From a bacterium endosymbiont of Escarpia laminata (GTDB taxonomy: Bacteria; Pseudomonadota; Gammaproteobacteria; Chromatiales; Chromatiaceae): a DNA stretch of 60,043 nucleotides. This document shows, piece by piece, positions 9,347 through 18,983 of this stretch. The first letter of the stretch is position 1. The number at the start of each line of letters is the position of its first letter. Location: contig QGON01000048.1 in NCBI GenBank assembly GCA_003660235.1, forward strand, positions 1-60,043. Reading direction: 5' to 3'. A model generated the notes under the pieces. That model saw only the letters and a list, made by a program, of their open reading frames with translations. It did no database searches and had not been told where the DNA came from. Both the position numbers and the translations under genes were made by a program.

Positions 9347-9475
9347 GTTCGCACTACCGCATAGGTAGTTTAGAAAAGGTAGCTAATTAGTAGCATTTAC
9401 TGCCGTATAGGCAGCCCTATCTTAGACAGGTAGCCCTACACTAGGGCGCTATTCATCGCCCTAGTGTCTTTTCTT
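9347..9475 (+). ncRNA. CRISPR-repeat-like RNA, CreR-type candidate
   Basis: Two diverged repeats flank an 18-nt pseudo-spacer. Repeat-like 1 (9347-9376) keeps a 5-bp stem CTACC/GGTAG in which the array's G-C pair is replaced by A-T on both sides, then the handle TTTAGAAA (9369-9376). The pseudo-spacer is 9377-9394. Repeat-like 2 (9395-9414) keeps ACTGCCGTATAGGCAG, identical to the array over 16 bases. Cas6f cleavage after G9368 and G9414 would release a 46-nt RNA: 8-nt handle, 18-nt guide, 20-nt hairpin. A perfect terminator follows. The guide matches the csy promoter flank at 9283-9300. RNAs of this design (CreR, CreA) are known to direct Cascade to cas or toxin promoters; the assignment here is inferred from sequence. 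Confidence 0.75.
9438..9475 (+). terminator. Terminator of the crRNA-like RNA
   Basis: ACACTAGGGCG (9438-9448) and CGCCCTAGTGT (9457-9467) form a perfect 11-bp stem with an 8-nt loop, followed by CTTTTCTT. The T-run is on the plus strand only, so it terminates the crRNA-like transcript rather than cas2-3. It overlaps the cas2-3 stop codon by two bases and resembles the terminator at 9216-9242. Confidence 0.8.
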
Positions 9476-12400
9476 ACGTGTACCGGCTGAAACCCAAACT
9501 CGGATGATAATACCAACCCTGATCGCAGCCTTTTTCGGGTAGATCCACTACGCCAAACTTCCTGGCGCACTCCGCAGTCCCCATCCCCAGAGATTCAGCC
9601 AATGCTTCCAGTGCGCCCTCATAATCAGGTTCGCCCCAGAAGTTGATACGGGGGCCGGGTTCCAACTGGATGTCGTGCTTGAGTCCGTCCTGCTTAGTGG
9701 TTCCACCTTCCCGCTCGAAACGACGAAATTCAATCTCGTCATCCTCATTCGGCAACAGGCCGTAGCGGCGTCGGCCTTGGGGGTCTTTACGAAAGCGTTG
9801 TTTGCGTTGCAGCTCGCCGCTGAGATTTGCGCGGGTGTTGCACCATGCCTGCACAGAGGTCTGGCCCGGCATGCCCGGAAACTTTTCATCCAGCATCAGA
9901 GCGCGCAAGCGGGCGTGTTCGAGATCAACCAGATTTTGCTGGGGCGTGAGCGGGTCACGTTCCCGAATACGGGCGCTGGCGTCGATACGCGCGAGTTGCC
10001 CTGTTGTCAGCAGGTCCGTTAGATGATGGCGCTCAAGCAGATATCGCTCACCTTCAAAGCCTGGGCGGTAGAAGGCAGGCTTTGTTGATCCCCGTTCAAG
10101 ATGACGAACATTGGTATCCAGCAGATGAATATTAGGTGTTTCACAAATCTCATCACGGTGACGGCAAACTCGACCGGCAAGCTGAATGATGGAGCGCATG
10201 GATGAGGGTTCAACAATCGCCCAGTCGTAGTCGTGATCCCGCCCTACTTCGGCGACTGCGGTGGCGAGAACAATGAATATCTGATCCTGTTCTGCATATC
10301 GATCAAGCCAGCCACGCATCTCTTCATCCTGAAAAATCGCCCCTGGGTCTTTGCGGTTAAGCAGTCGATCCAGACGTTTTTCTATGCCGGAACGCACTAA
10401 CAGTGGATGTTGGGAGTGATAGATACAAAGGTGGATGCGCTGGTTTTTTTCCGCTCCCAGTGCATAGATGGACTCAGCCACGTTTACCAGTGGATTTATG
10501 TTGGCCATGCGGATCAGACCGAAACTGACGTGCTTGCCGGTTTTCGGATCTTGATTATGGTGGTGTGAGTGCAGCTTGGGTATTTGCTCAAGCAGAGATC
10601 TGGCCAGATCCTGGCAGATCAGCTCACGGATTTGTCCCTGGGCGATGGACAGAGGATGGATGATGGCCTTGCGGCGCTGTTTGGCCTCTGCCAGTTTTAT
10701 CAGCCGTTTTTCGACGAAGCGATGGTGTGCTTGTTGGAAGCTGTCGTCCTCAGCGTGATCGCTGGTCCCGGCATTGTATTCATCAAACCAGGCACAGCAG
10801 ATGTTGAGTGGTTGTCCCGGCTCACCCCGATTCTTTTGATAGATGCGCCGCCCCTCACGATAGGCCTGAAACAGACCCTGAATCAGGGCGGGTGGCAGAG
10901 TGGCGGAGGAGAGTAAGACCTTGCCGCCGAGCAGTCCGGTCCAATGTACCAGCCGGGTGAGGGCTGGCAGGTCTTCCAGGCCAAAATCATCCGGCTCGTC
11001 CAGTATCAGATCCGATGTCATCAGACGCAGCATAGGGGCTATCTGCTGGCCGCCCCGGGTGCCTTCAGTCGCAGGGATAAGATGGTCGATAGTGCTGATA
11101 AGAATGGGGGCGTTAAGTAGTTTTTGGGCGTCAGGGGTTTTCTTCAGCCATTTGTTGAGGGGGCCATCTTCCAGACTGCCCTCGAAGTGTACAAAATTCT
11201 GTTCGGCCAAGAGTGATTCGCTGGATTCGCTGCCGGCCTGCTCCAATTTTCCCTGCTTTTGTTGATGCTCATGCAGCTGTCTAATAGCGCCGCCACCGAC
11301 CAGAACGGCCATGTCTTCAGCGCCCAGCCCCAGACGCTCTCGGTAGGCATCGCCAGTTTGTAGCGTGAGGGCGCGTAACCCCAGGGCGATGTTGAATCTT
11401 GCGCCCTGTTGTGGATGCGCCAGTGCATAGAGAATACGGCCATTTGCGAGGGTCTTGCCGCAGCCTGTAGAGGCCATATTGACACCGAAAAACCCCTGTT
11501 TTCCGGCGCGGCTTTGTAGCCCACCCGCCAAGTCGAAGGCCCTGTCTTGCCAGCGAAAACGCTTGTCGCGGCTGCGTTGACGGAAACCCTTATGACGGGC
11601 AATGCGTGGCATCTGTTGTTCGAGATGCGGCAAGCTGCGAACAATGCGGGAGGCATTCACCTCTACCCCAATGAGATGTTCATCCAATCGCTGTTTTGCT
11701 TTGCCTGTATCACGGTCGGTATTGGCGATCAGCGGGTATCCAGCATCACCGTAGCGCGGATGGCTGGGTTCACTGGAGTAGAAGTGATCCGCCAGCATCA
11801 GCGCCATGCGGGAGAGATGCATTACGTAGGGATCATCCAGCCAAGGCGTTTCGAGTAGCGTGGTGCGTTTCAGCATCGCCTGGGCGATTCGGCAAACATG
11901 TTGCCGCCAGTGTTTGCTGTTGAAGGGGATGCCTTTGCTGAATTTCCAGCAGGCCGCCCTTGCCTTGGAATATTTCGCGCTGGATTCTTCGTCACGTCTA
12001 TTTCTGGCCCCACACCAACCAGCGGGAATATTCTCCGGCAGTTTTTCCAGTGTAGAGGTTCTAATGCCATCATCTGAAATAGGGTTTGCTGGCATTCGAT
12101 GATGGGAGAGGATTAACCAACCGACGGCTTGAGCCAGTGGTGGTAGTTTCTTCAGGGGCGCGGGAGTCTTTTGGTCGATGCCGTCACGCTGCAGCTTTTT
12201 TTGCCAGGTCTTATCTTCAGCATCGGGTAGTTCGACCAGACGTTTCAGCCACGTGGCATCATCATCCACGCCAACAAATGCCTCGAACAGGCGCAGTGAA
12301 ACCCACTCATGGCGGTAGGCATCTGCCAGGGGTTTGTTTCCTTTTAGCTTCTCCTGAAATGCCTGATTGGCCTTACCTAAATCGTGAAACAGGGCGGCGA

Positions 12401-12752
12401 GCGAGGTCAGTAGTCGAATATCTTCCGCGTGATGCCAGTCGTTTTCATCTTGGCTGCGTAACACATCACGCTCAGTGGTGTTTGTCGGCGTTCCACCTTG
12501 ATCGTTAAAACGACGATTGTCACCCACAACCCAGATCAACTCGCTGTGATCCTTGCCACGAATCCACAGACAGGCAACCGAGGTGTTCTTTCGCGCCGTC
12601 TTGCGCAACATGCGATGCAGGGTTACCAGTCCTTGCCGGGTGATTGCAGTTTGCCAGCTCCGATCACCGCGCCGTTCAGCAAACTGATCCAGAATGCGTC
12701 GGGTCTCCTTGAGCGCATTTTTACTGCATTGGGAGATGAGCATCACGTTCAT
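9474..12752 (-). CDS. cas3: Type I-F Cas2-Cas3 fusion nuclease-helicase
   Basis: The fusion joins Cas1 for spacer acquisition and is recruited by the Csy complex to unwind and degrade target DNA. The protein is 1092 residues. An N-terminal Cas2-like domain fills about residues 1-95. An HD nuclease follows with HH at 107-108 and LFHDLGKAN at 122-129. The helicase has Walker A STGCGKT (428-434), DEPD (585-588), SSATLP near 615-620, and motif VI QLAGRVCRH (857-865). The ATG overlaps the cas1 stop in an ATGA arrangement (12749-12752), so the two are one operon. No key residue appears lost. Confidence 0.97.
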   Translation of the reverse strand: MNVMLISQCSKNALKETRRILDQFAERRGDRSWQTAITRQGLVTLHRMLRKTARKNTSVACLWIRGKDHSELIWVVGDNRRFNDQGGTPTNTTERDVLRSQDENDWHHAEDIRLLTSLAALFHDLGKANQAFQEKLKGNKPLADAYRHEWVSLRLFEAFVGVDDDATWLKRLVELPDAEDKTWQKKLQRDGIDQKTPAPLKKLPPLAQAVGWLILSHHRMPANPISDDGIRTSTLEKLPENIPAGWCGARNRRDEESSAKYSKARAACWKFSKGIPFNSKHWRQHVCRIAQAMLKRTTLLETPWLDDPYVMHLSRMALMLADHFYSSEPSHPRYGDAGYPLIANTDRDTGKAKQRLDEHLIGVEVNASRIVRSLPHLEQQMPRIARHKGFRQRSRDKRFRWQDRAFDLAGGLQSRAGKQGFFGVNMASTGCGKTLANGRILYALAHPQQGARFNIALGLRALTLQTGDAYRERLGLGAEDMAVLVGGGAIRQLHEHQQKQGKLEQAGSESSESLLAEQNFVHFEGSLEDGPLNKWLKKTPDAQKLLNAPILISTIDHLIPATEGTRGGQQIAPMLRLMTSDLILDEPDDFGLEDLPALTRLVHWTGLLGGKVLLSSATLPPALIQGLFQAYREGRRIYQKNRGEPGQPLNICCAWFDEYNAGTSDHAEDDSFQQAHHRFVEKRLIKLAEAKQRRKAIIHPLSIAQGQIRELICQDLARSLLEQIPKLHSHHHNQDPKTGKHVSFGLIRMANINPLVNVAESIYALGAEKNQRIHLCIYHSQHPLLVRSGIEKRLDRLLNRKDPGAIFQDEEMRGWLDRYAEQDQIFIVLATAVAEVGRDHDYDWAIVEPSSMRSIIQLAGRVCRHRDEICETPNIHLLDTNVRHLERGSTKPAFYRPGFEGERYLLERHHLTDLLTTGQLARIDASARIRERDPLTPQQNLVDLEHARLRALMLDEKFPGMPGQTSVQAWCNTRANLSGELQRKQRFRKDPQGRRRYGLLPNEDDEIEFRRFEREGGTTKQDGLKHDIQLEPGPRINFWGEPDYEGALEALAESLGMGTAECARKFGVVDLPEKGCDQGWYYHPSLGFSRYT

Positions 12753-13726
12753 GATGAATCGTTCCCAAGCTCAATGGCCACGGCTTTAAGCGTATCGATC
12801 ATGAAATCCAGGGATTCGCTACGAGTGAGGGATTCGATACAAGCACGGCGAAACTCCTGCTCTTCATGACCGGCCATGGCAGAGATGAACGCCTGGGGCA
12901 GGATCACCGCATCCTTGATCAAGTCTGCCGCATCGAATACCAGACCACCCCGCCTTGTCTTGCCATGCAGTACCGCCAGCCCGTGGGGTAGTCCGAGTAC
13001 CCAGGTGGCGGTGGCTCCCAATCCGTAAGCCAGGTAGTTACCGTGGTCAAGAAAGCGATTGGCCGGATCGGTGCCTGTACCTTTCTTTGCCCGCACAAAA
13101 TCGCCGTAGCCGACGGTCTGTACAGCCAGCTTGAAGAGCTGTTTGGTCAGCCGGGCCTCTGCGGTGAGCAGAGCCGTTACATCTATTGCATCTTCGATAC
13201 TGTTGAGCGTCCCGCTCAGCAGTGTTTCAAGACGCGCAGGGTCGATTGAAAATCCGCTGTCCGCCAGCGCGCGATTCTTCAGCCAGTGATTTTGGAGTCG
13301 ATCAATGCGGGTGCGCTGGATTATTTTCGCCGCCTCAAGGCGCCGCTCATCGTCAAACCAGAATTTTACCCAGGCCTGAAGGTATTCGGTTGGGCGATAT
13401 TCACTTTGGGGTGAGAACCAAATGATGTCAGTGTCTCGCTCGACGCCACTAAACAGGGGCGTTCCTCCTCCACCACTGAATCCGACAAGTACGCCGGCTT
13501 TTGCCAGTTCTCGCATGGCCGCCTGTGTAATCGAAGTACCCGTACCCAACAAAATCGAGGTGGTGTTGGCGATGGGGATGTTCCAATAGAGAGAACGTTT
13601 GCCCTCATCGGTGACGTACTCAACCCGTCCGCCATTGACCAGCACACGACAGTGTTCCAGGTAGTAAAGATTGGCGCGCTTGGAGTGGAGTATTGTTTTC
13701 AGGTCAGAGGGAGAAAAGTCTTCCAT
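12749..13726 (-). CDS. cas1: Type I-F Cas1 integrase
   Basis: Cas1 forms the integrase complex with the Cas2 domain of Cas2-3 and inserts new spacers at the leader end. The product is 325 residues. The metal-binding residues fall at Glu190, His254, Asp265 and Asp268, the same positions as in P. aeruginosa Cas1. The N-terminal KRANLYYLEHCRVLV and IPIANTTSILLGTGTSIT blocks are typical of I-F. It begins the cas1-cas3 operon and is divergent from hsp20. A short palindrome at 13791-13803 lies in its upstream region. Confidence 0.97.
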   Translation of the reverse strand: MEDFSPSDLKTILHSKRANLYYLEHCRVLVNGGRVEYVTDEGKRSLYWNIPIANTTSILLGTGTSITQAAMRELAKAGVLVGFSGGGGTPLFSGVERDTDIIWFSPQSEYRPTEYLQAWVKFWFDDERRLEAAKIIQRTRIDRLQNHWLKNRALADSGFSIDPARLETLLSGTLNSIEDAIDVTALLTAEARLTKQLFKLAVQTVGYGDFVRAKKGTGTDPANRFLDHGNYLAYGLGATATWVLGLPHGLAVLHGKTRRGGLVFDAADLIKDAVILPQAFISAMAGHEEQEFRRACIESLTRSESLDFMIDTLKAVAIELGNDSS

Positions 13727-13790
13727 GAGAACCTCAATTTATTTTTTCGGCAGGGATCGTAGGGACGCCATTAGAATAACGCTACAGAAC

Positions 13791-13803
13791 AGTATTGAAT
13801 ACT
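13791..13803. promoter_or_regulatory. Palindrome in the cas1 upstream region, possible operator
   Basis: AGTATTGAATACT is a perfect palindrome about a single central base, 65 bp upstream of cas1. On the minus strand it overlaps a weak -10-like TAGAGT that lies 17 bp after TTGGAT. It could be a regulator site, but a 6-bp arm in AT-rich DNA is weak evidence. Confidence 0.3.
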
Positions 13804-13948
13804 CTATTTACAATCTGATTCGCATCCAAAAATCATTTAAGTCTGAGCCGTCAAAAAAACCCAAAAACACCAGATAAATCAGCCAATAAAATCAGTGATA
13901 ATCAATAACTATCAACAAGATAAAATCACAGCCCCCTTTCAACACACC

Positions 13949-13977
13949 CTTGAAAAAACCCAGTTTCAGACCCATTA
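13949..13977 (+). promoter_or_regulatory. Sigma-32 (heat-shock) promoter of hsp20
   Basis: CTTGAAA (13949-13955), 14 bp, ACCCATTA (13970-13977). This closely follows the RpoH consensus CTTGAAA, 13-15 bp, CCCCATNT. It lies 39 bp before the hsp20 start codon. Confidence 0.7.
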
Positions 13978-14015
13978 TTAAAGTAGGACAGGGTAATTCT
14001 GAAGAGGAGGTCATT

Positions 14016-14453
14016 ATGAACATCACACGATATGATCCCTGGCAGATGATGGACGATTGGCGTCGAGATATGGACAGGCCCCTCACCCCAGGCGAGCGGG
14101 ATGATATATCCCATGTGGTTGGTGGGGACTGGATACCGGCGGTCGACATCAAGGAAGAGGATGATCGGTATGTACTGCATGCGGATATCCCGGGTGTGGC
14201 ACCGGAGGATATCGAAGTCACCATGGAGAATGGTGTTCTGAGTATCCGGGGCGAACGAAAATTCGAGAAGACGGAGGAGAAGGAGAACTACAAGCGTGTC
14301 GAACGCGCTCGTGGTGTTTTCTATCGCCGTTTTACACTCCCGGATCACACCGACCCGGAAGGCATTAAAGCCACCGGTAACAATGGTGTACTCGAGGTCA
14401 TCATCCCCAAGATGCCCGTGACATCGCCGAAGCGGATCGAGGTGAACCACTAG
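14016..14453 (+). CDS. Small heat-shock protein, Hsp20/alpha-crystallin family
   Basis: An ATP-independent holdase that binds unfolding proteins. The start is the ATG at 14016 with a strong GAGGAGG site 5-6 bp upstream; the frame is open further upstream but without a ribosome site. The product is 145 residues with the alpha-crystallin domain from about residue 37 (DWIPAVDIKEEDDRYVLHAD). It includes PGV--EDIEV, GVLSIRGER and the C-terminal G-L-V motif (NNGVLEVIIPK). The short tail ends SPKRIEVNH, with an I-x-V motif. A sigma-32-like promoter precedes it and a terminator follows. Confidence 0.95.
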   Translation: MNITRYDPWQMMDDWRRDMDRPLTPGERDDISHVVGGDWIPAVDIKEEDDRYVLHADIPGVAPEDIEVTMENGVLSIRGERKFEKTEEKENYKRVERARGVFYRRFTLPDHTDPEGIKATGNNGVLEVIIPKMPVTSPKRIEVNH

Positions 14454-14460
14454 GCGAACG

Positions 14461-14488
14461 GAAGGGCCGGTAACGGCCCTTCTGCTTT
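14461..14488 (+). terminator. Terminator after hsp20
   Basis: GAAGGGCCG and CGGCCCTTC form a perfect 9-bp stem around GTAA, followed by TGCTTT. It lies between the convergent hsp20 and rsmI genes. Confidence 0.7.
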
Positions 14489-15335
14489 AAGAATCCTGTT
14501 TCCAGGCGAGCGCCTGTTGGTAGAGGGCGTTCTTTTTCTCACCGGTGATCTTCGCCGCCAGTGCAGCGGCCTGCTTTAACGGCAGTTCATCCAGCAGCAC
14601 CTTGAGTACCTGTTCGGTTTCCACGGTCTTCTGATCAGGCTGCTCTCTCCCTGCCCCCTGCACCAGAACGACAAACTCGCCCTTCTGCTGATTGGGATCT
14701 TCCGCGACGATTTCGATCAGCTCATCGAGTCTCCCGCGTAACAGGGTCTCATACACCTTGGTCAATTCGCGGGCCACCACTGACTCCCTCGCTGCACCAA
14801 ACACCTCGGCCATGTCCTTGAGGGCGGAGAGTATCCTGTGGCTCGATTCGTAGAACACAAGGGTGGCGCTCTGGGCCGCCAGATCCTGAAGCCAGCGTTG
14901 ACGGGCGGATGATTGCCGGGGCGGAAACCCGGCAAAGAGGAAGCGGTCTGTGGGCAGACCCGCCACGGAGAGCGCGCATATCGCCGCGCTGACCCCAGGC
15001 ACAGGCACTACCCGGATGCCCAAGCGACCCGCCTCCCGCACCAGCGGAAAACCGGGGTCACTGATCAGCGGCGTACCCGCATCTGAGACCAGCGCGAGGG
15101 ATTGTCCCTCCTCCAGCTGTCGCAGCAACCGCCCCATCACCTCCCGCTCATTATGTTCGTGCAGGGACACCATTTGAGTAGAGATGCCGTAGCGTCTGAG
15201 CAGGGGGCGTGTGTGCCTCGTGTCCTCCGCCGCAATGAGATCCACCGTCTCCAATACCCTGACGGCACGCACAGAAAAATCATCGAGATTGCCGATTGGG
15301 GTGGCAACAACGTAAAGTACGCCCTTTGACAACAT
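14487..15335 (-). CDS. rsmI: 16S rRNA 2'-O-methyltransferase RsmI
   Basis: RsmI methylates the ribose of C1402 in 16S rRNA using S-adenosylmethionine. The product is 282 residues and begins with GVLYVVATPIGNLDDFSVRA, the family signature. Further family blocks are LIAAEDTRHTRPLL, LVSDAGTPLISDPG and the FYESSHRI segment. It is divergent from lpoA, as in Escherichia coli (yraL/yraM), which supports the assignment. Confidence 0.96.
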   Translation of the reverse strand: MLSKGVLYVVATPIGNLDDFSVRAVRVLETVDLIAAEDTRHTRPLLRRYGISTQMVSLHEHNEREVMGRLLRQLEEGQSLALVSDAGTPLISDPGFPLVREAGRLGIRVVPVPGVSAAICALSVAGLPTDRFLFAGFPPRQSSARQRWLQDLAAQSATLVFYESSHRILSALKDMAEVFGAARESVVARELTKVYETLLRGRLDELIEIVAEDPNQQKGEFVVLVQGAGREQPDQKTVETEQVLKVLLDELPLKQAAALAAKITGEKKNALYQQALAWKQDS

Positions 15336-15394
15336 AGATACCTAAATTTAACAGGAGCTGACCGGATTCCCATCCTGCACACCCGGTCGAAACC

Positions 15395-17409
15395 ATGCAA
15401 GTGATTCAACGTATTTCGCCGCTACTGCTGATCTTCTCACTGCTGCTTCTGTTCCAGGGCTGCACCGCACCAGTCACAAAACCGGACGCCGAACCTGAAA
15501 AGGGGGTCACCCTGCGGCTGCAGGCGGATAGTCTCATCGAGGCTAAATCGTTTGCTGCGGCGGCTGTGCTGATCGAGTCACTGGCCCGCGACAGCCTTCC
15601 TCCCCGGCGGGAGGATCTGCTGTTGGAGGCGGCGGAAAACTGGGCCAAGGCAGGTAACTGGGAAAAGAGTGAATCCCTGACCAATGAGATCCGCAGCCCC
15701 GGCAGCGATGCGGAATTCATCCTGCGGCTGCGTATGCTGCAGGCCGAAAGACTGTTGCAACTGGGCCAGGTCGATCAGGCACTGGACCTGATGCAACCTC
15801 CTCCAGGTCCCGAAAGCTCTCTCGGTCTGCGCCAGCGGTTTCACAAAAACGTTGCGGAGAGTTTTCGCCTCGTTGGTAATCTTCTGGAGAGTGCCCGGGA
15901 GCTGGGCGAACTCGATATGGTATTGCTCGACCCCGAGCGCCGCCTGAAGAATCAGGCCATGCTGATCCAGACCCTCTCCGCCATGACTGATACGGCACTG
16001 GCACTGCTGCAGCCGGATCCACCTGGCACCTTGGGCGGCTGGATGGACCTTGCCCGGATCGTCAAAAACCGAGGCGACGACCCAGCCATTGTCGAGACAA
16101 AACTGGATGCCTGGCGGGAGGAGTACCACAACCATCCCGCCCTCCCGGCACTGCTTGTCGGCTATTTCGATCAAGGCAAGTCTCTGCTTGAACAGGTCAG
16201 TCACATCGCAATACTGCTGCCCCGTACCGGTCCTTACGCCAAAGTGGCTGCCGCCGCGCGCGACGGGTTCATGTCGGCCTGGTACCAGCGGCCAGCCAAT
16301 AACCGTCCTGAACTGCGTTTTTATGACAGCAGCGACCCCACTAAGATCATCGATATCTATCAGTTGGCGATCGACCAAGGGGCAAAAATGGCGGTCGGTC
16401 CGATCAGCAAGGCGGCGCTCAAGGCCCTGCTGCAAAAGGAGAACTTTGAGATCCCGTTGCTTGCCCTCAACCGGACAAACGGTGAGCCCCATCCATCTGC
16501 AAACTTTTACCAGTTTGGCCTGTCACCAGAAGATGAAGCTGAGCAGGTGGCCGAACGTGCCTGGCTCGATGGGTTCGGCAACGCCTTGGTACTGACGCCA
16601 ACAGGGAGCTGGGGCGACCGGATCTATGAAAGTTTTCGGGAACGCTGGGAATCACTTGGCGGCCGGGCAGTCGAACAGCAGTCCTACATCGCCAAGGAGA
16701 ACGATTTCTCCGCTCCCATCCGCAAACTGCTCAATATCGATGAGAGCAACGCCCGCAAGCAGGCAGTGCAACAGGTGCTGGGGGTTTCTCTGGAATACGA
16801 ACCGAGGCGCCGGGCGGATGCCGACTTCATCTTCCTCGCCGCCCGCCCACAGAAGGCACGACAGCTGCGCCCTCAACTGCAGTTCCACCATGCAGGGGAT
16901 CTACCGGTCTATGCCACCTCCCACATCTACAGCGGCAAACAGGCGCAGGAGAAAGACAAGGATATCGGCAAGATCAAGTTTGTCGACATTCCCTGGCTGC
17001 TGGAAGATGACCATCAGCAACCCCTGTCACGCAGCAGTCTGGCGAAGCTTCTGCCGGGGGTCGAAGAGCGTTATACCCGGCTCTACGCCATGGGCATTGA
17101 TGCCTTCAATCTGCTGCCCCACCTGCAACAGCTGAGTGATCAACCAGGACTCACACAGGACGGCAAAACCGGCAACCTCTACATCGACACCACAAACAGA
17201 CTACACCGCCAGCTCGCATGGGCTGAAATGGCGAATGGCAAAGTCAGGATGAGCGGTTTCGCTCCCCGCATGGAGGTACCGGAAAACACGCCATCCCCTA
17301 ATCATCCAATCCAGGGATTACCTGACGAATCCACTACAATCACCACGGACAACATGCCTCAAGAGATGACTGAAACATCCGTAACTCCAAGCAGGGCCCC
17401 ACAGAGGCC

Positions 17410-17413
<4 letters not shown>
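15395..17413 (+). CDS. lpoA: Penicillin-binding protein activator LpoA
   Basis: LpoA is an outer-membrane lipoprotein that activates PBP1A from the outside during peptidoglycan synthesis. The 672-residue product has a lipoprotein signal with lipobox LFQG-Cys23. An N-terminal helical (TPR-like) part runs to about residue 270. A C-terminal periplasmic-binding-like domain starts near IAILLPRTGPYAKVA and includes GPISKAALKAL. The tail after about residue 630 is low-complexity. Its stop overlaps the yraN start by 4 bp (17410-17413). Confidence 0.93.
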
Positions 17414-18385
<972 letters not shown>

Positions 18386-18386
18386 A

Positions 18387-18971
18387 ATGCAGCAATCAAA
18401 ATCGATCATCCTCGCCATCGTTCTGCTCACCGGTTTGCTACTGCATGGTTGTGCCGCTGTCATCGTCGGCGGCGCGGCCACCACAGCCAGTGTGGCCCAT
18501 GATCGCCGCACTGCCGGTGTCATCGTGGAAGATCAGTCTATCGAAATGAAATCCATGGAACGGCTCGGCAGCGACACCTCTCTCGACGAACACAGCAAAA
18601 TCAGCATCACCAGCTATAACATGGTGGTGTTGCTCACCGGCCAGGCTGAGACAGAGGCGATCCGTGCCCGGGCGGAGCAGATGGTAAAGGGTATCGAGCG
18701 TGTCCGCCGGGTGGTCAATGAACTGGAGATCGGTACTGCAGCCTCCATCGGGGAGCGGACCCGCGACTCGGCCCTCACCACCGAGGTAAAATTCAAACTG
18801 ACCGGGATCGACCTGCCCGATTTCGATACCTTTCGGGTCAAGGTCGTCACGGAACGCGGCGTTGTCTTTCTGATGGGACTCCTCACCCAGGCCGAAGGCG
18901 ATGCAGTGACCGATCTGGTCCGGCACATCAGCGGCGTTCGCCGGGTGGTGCGGGTCTTCGAGTACATCTAG
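18387..18971 (+). CDS. dolP: BON-domain outer-membrane lipoprotein DolP-like
   Basis: DolP (YraP) supports outer-membrane integrity. The product is 194 residues with a lipoprotein signal (GLLLHG-Cys22). It has two BON domains, about residues 50-120 and 130-193, each with the V--L-G-V pattern (MVVLLTGQAETEA; VVFLMGLLTQAEGDA). The ATG at 18387 follows the diaA stop by one base, giving tight coupling. A glycine/alanine-rich stretch after the lipobox is normal for the family. Confidence 0.9.
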   Translation: MQQSKSIILAIVLLTGLLLHGCAAVIVGGAATTASVAHDRRTAGVIVEDQSIEMKSMERLGSDTSLDEHSKISITSYNMVVLLTGQAETEAIRARAEQMVKGIERVRRVVNELEIGTAASIGERTRDSALTTEVKFKLTGIDLPDFDTFRVKVVTERGVVFLMGLLTQAEGDAVTDLVRHISGVRRVVRVFEYI

Positions 18972-18983
18972 ATTGAACCCAGG

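Noticed and set aside
9347-9414. Dead remnant of a second CRISPR array
   Set aside because: Compensatory stem changes, a dedicated terminator and a promoter-matching guide in exact register argue for a maintained RNA.
9120-9475. Full CreTA toxin-antitoxin reading of the cas2-3/csy1 gap
   Set aside because: The guide matches the csy promoter flank, not a promoter of the 25-codon ORF, and that ORF lacks a visible promoter. The autoregulatory (CreR) reading fits better.
13671-13877. Short plus-strand frame over the cas1 start and upstream gap
   Set aside because: No ribosome site or motif; it overlaps cas1 antisense.
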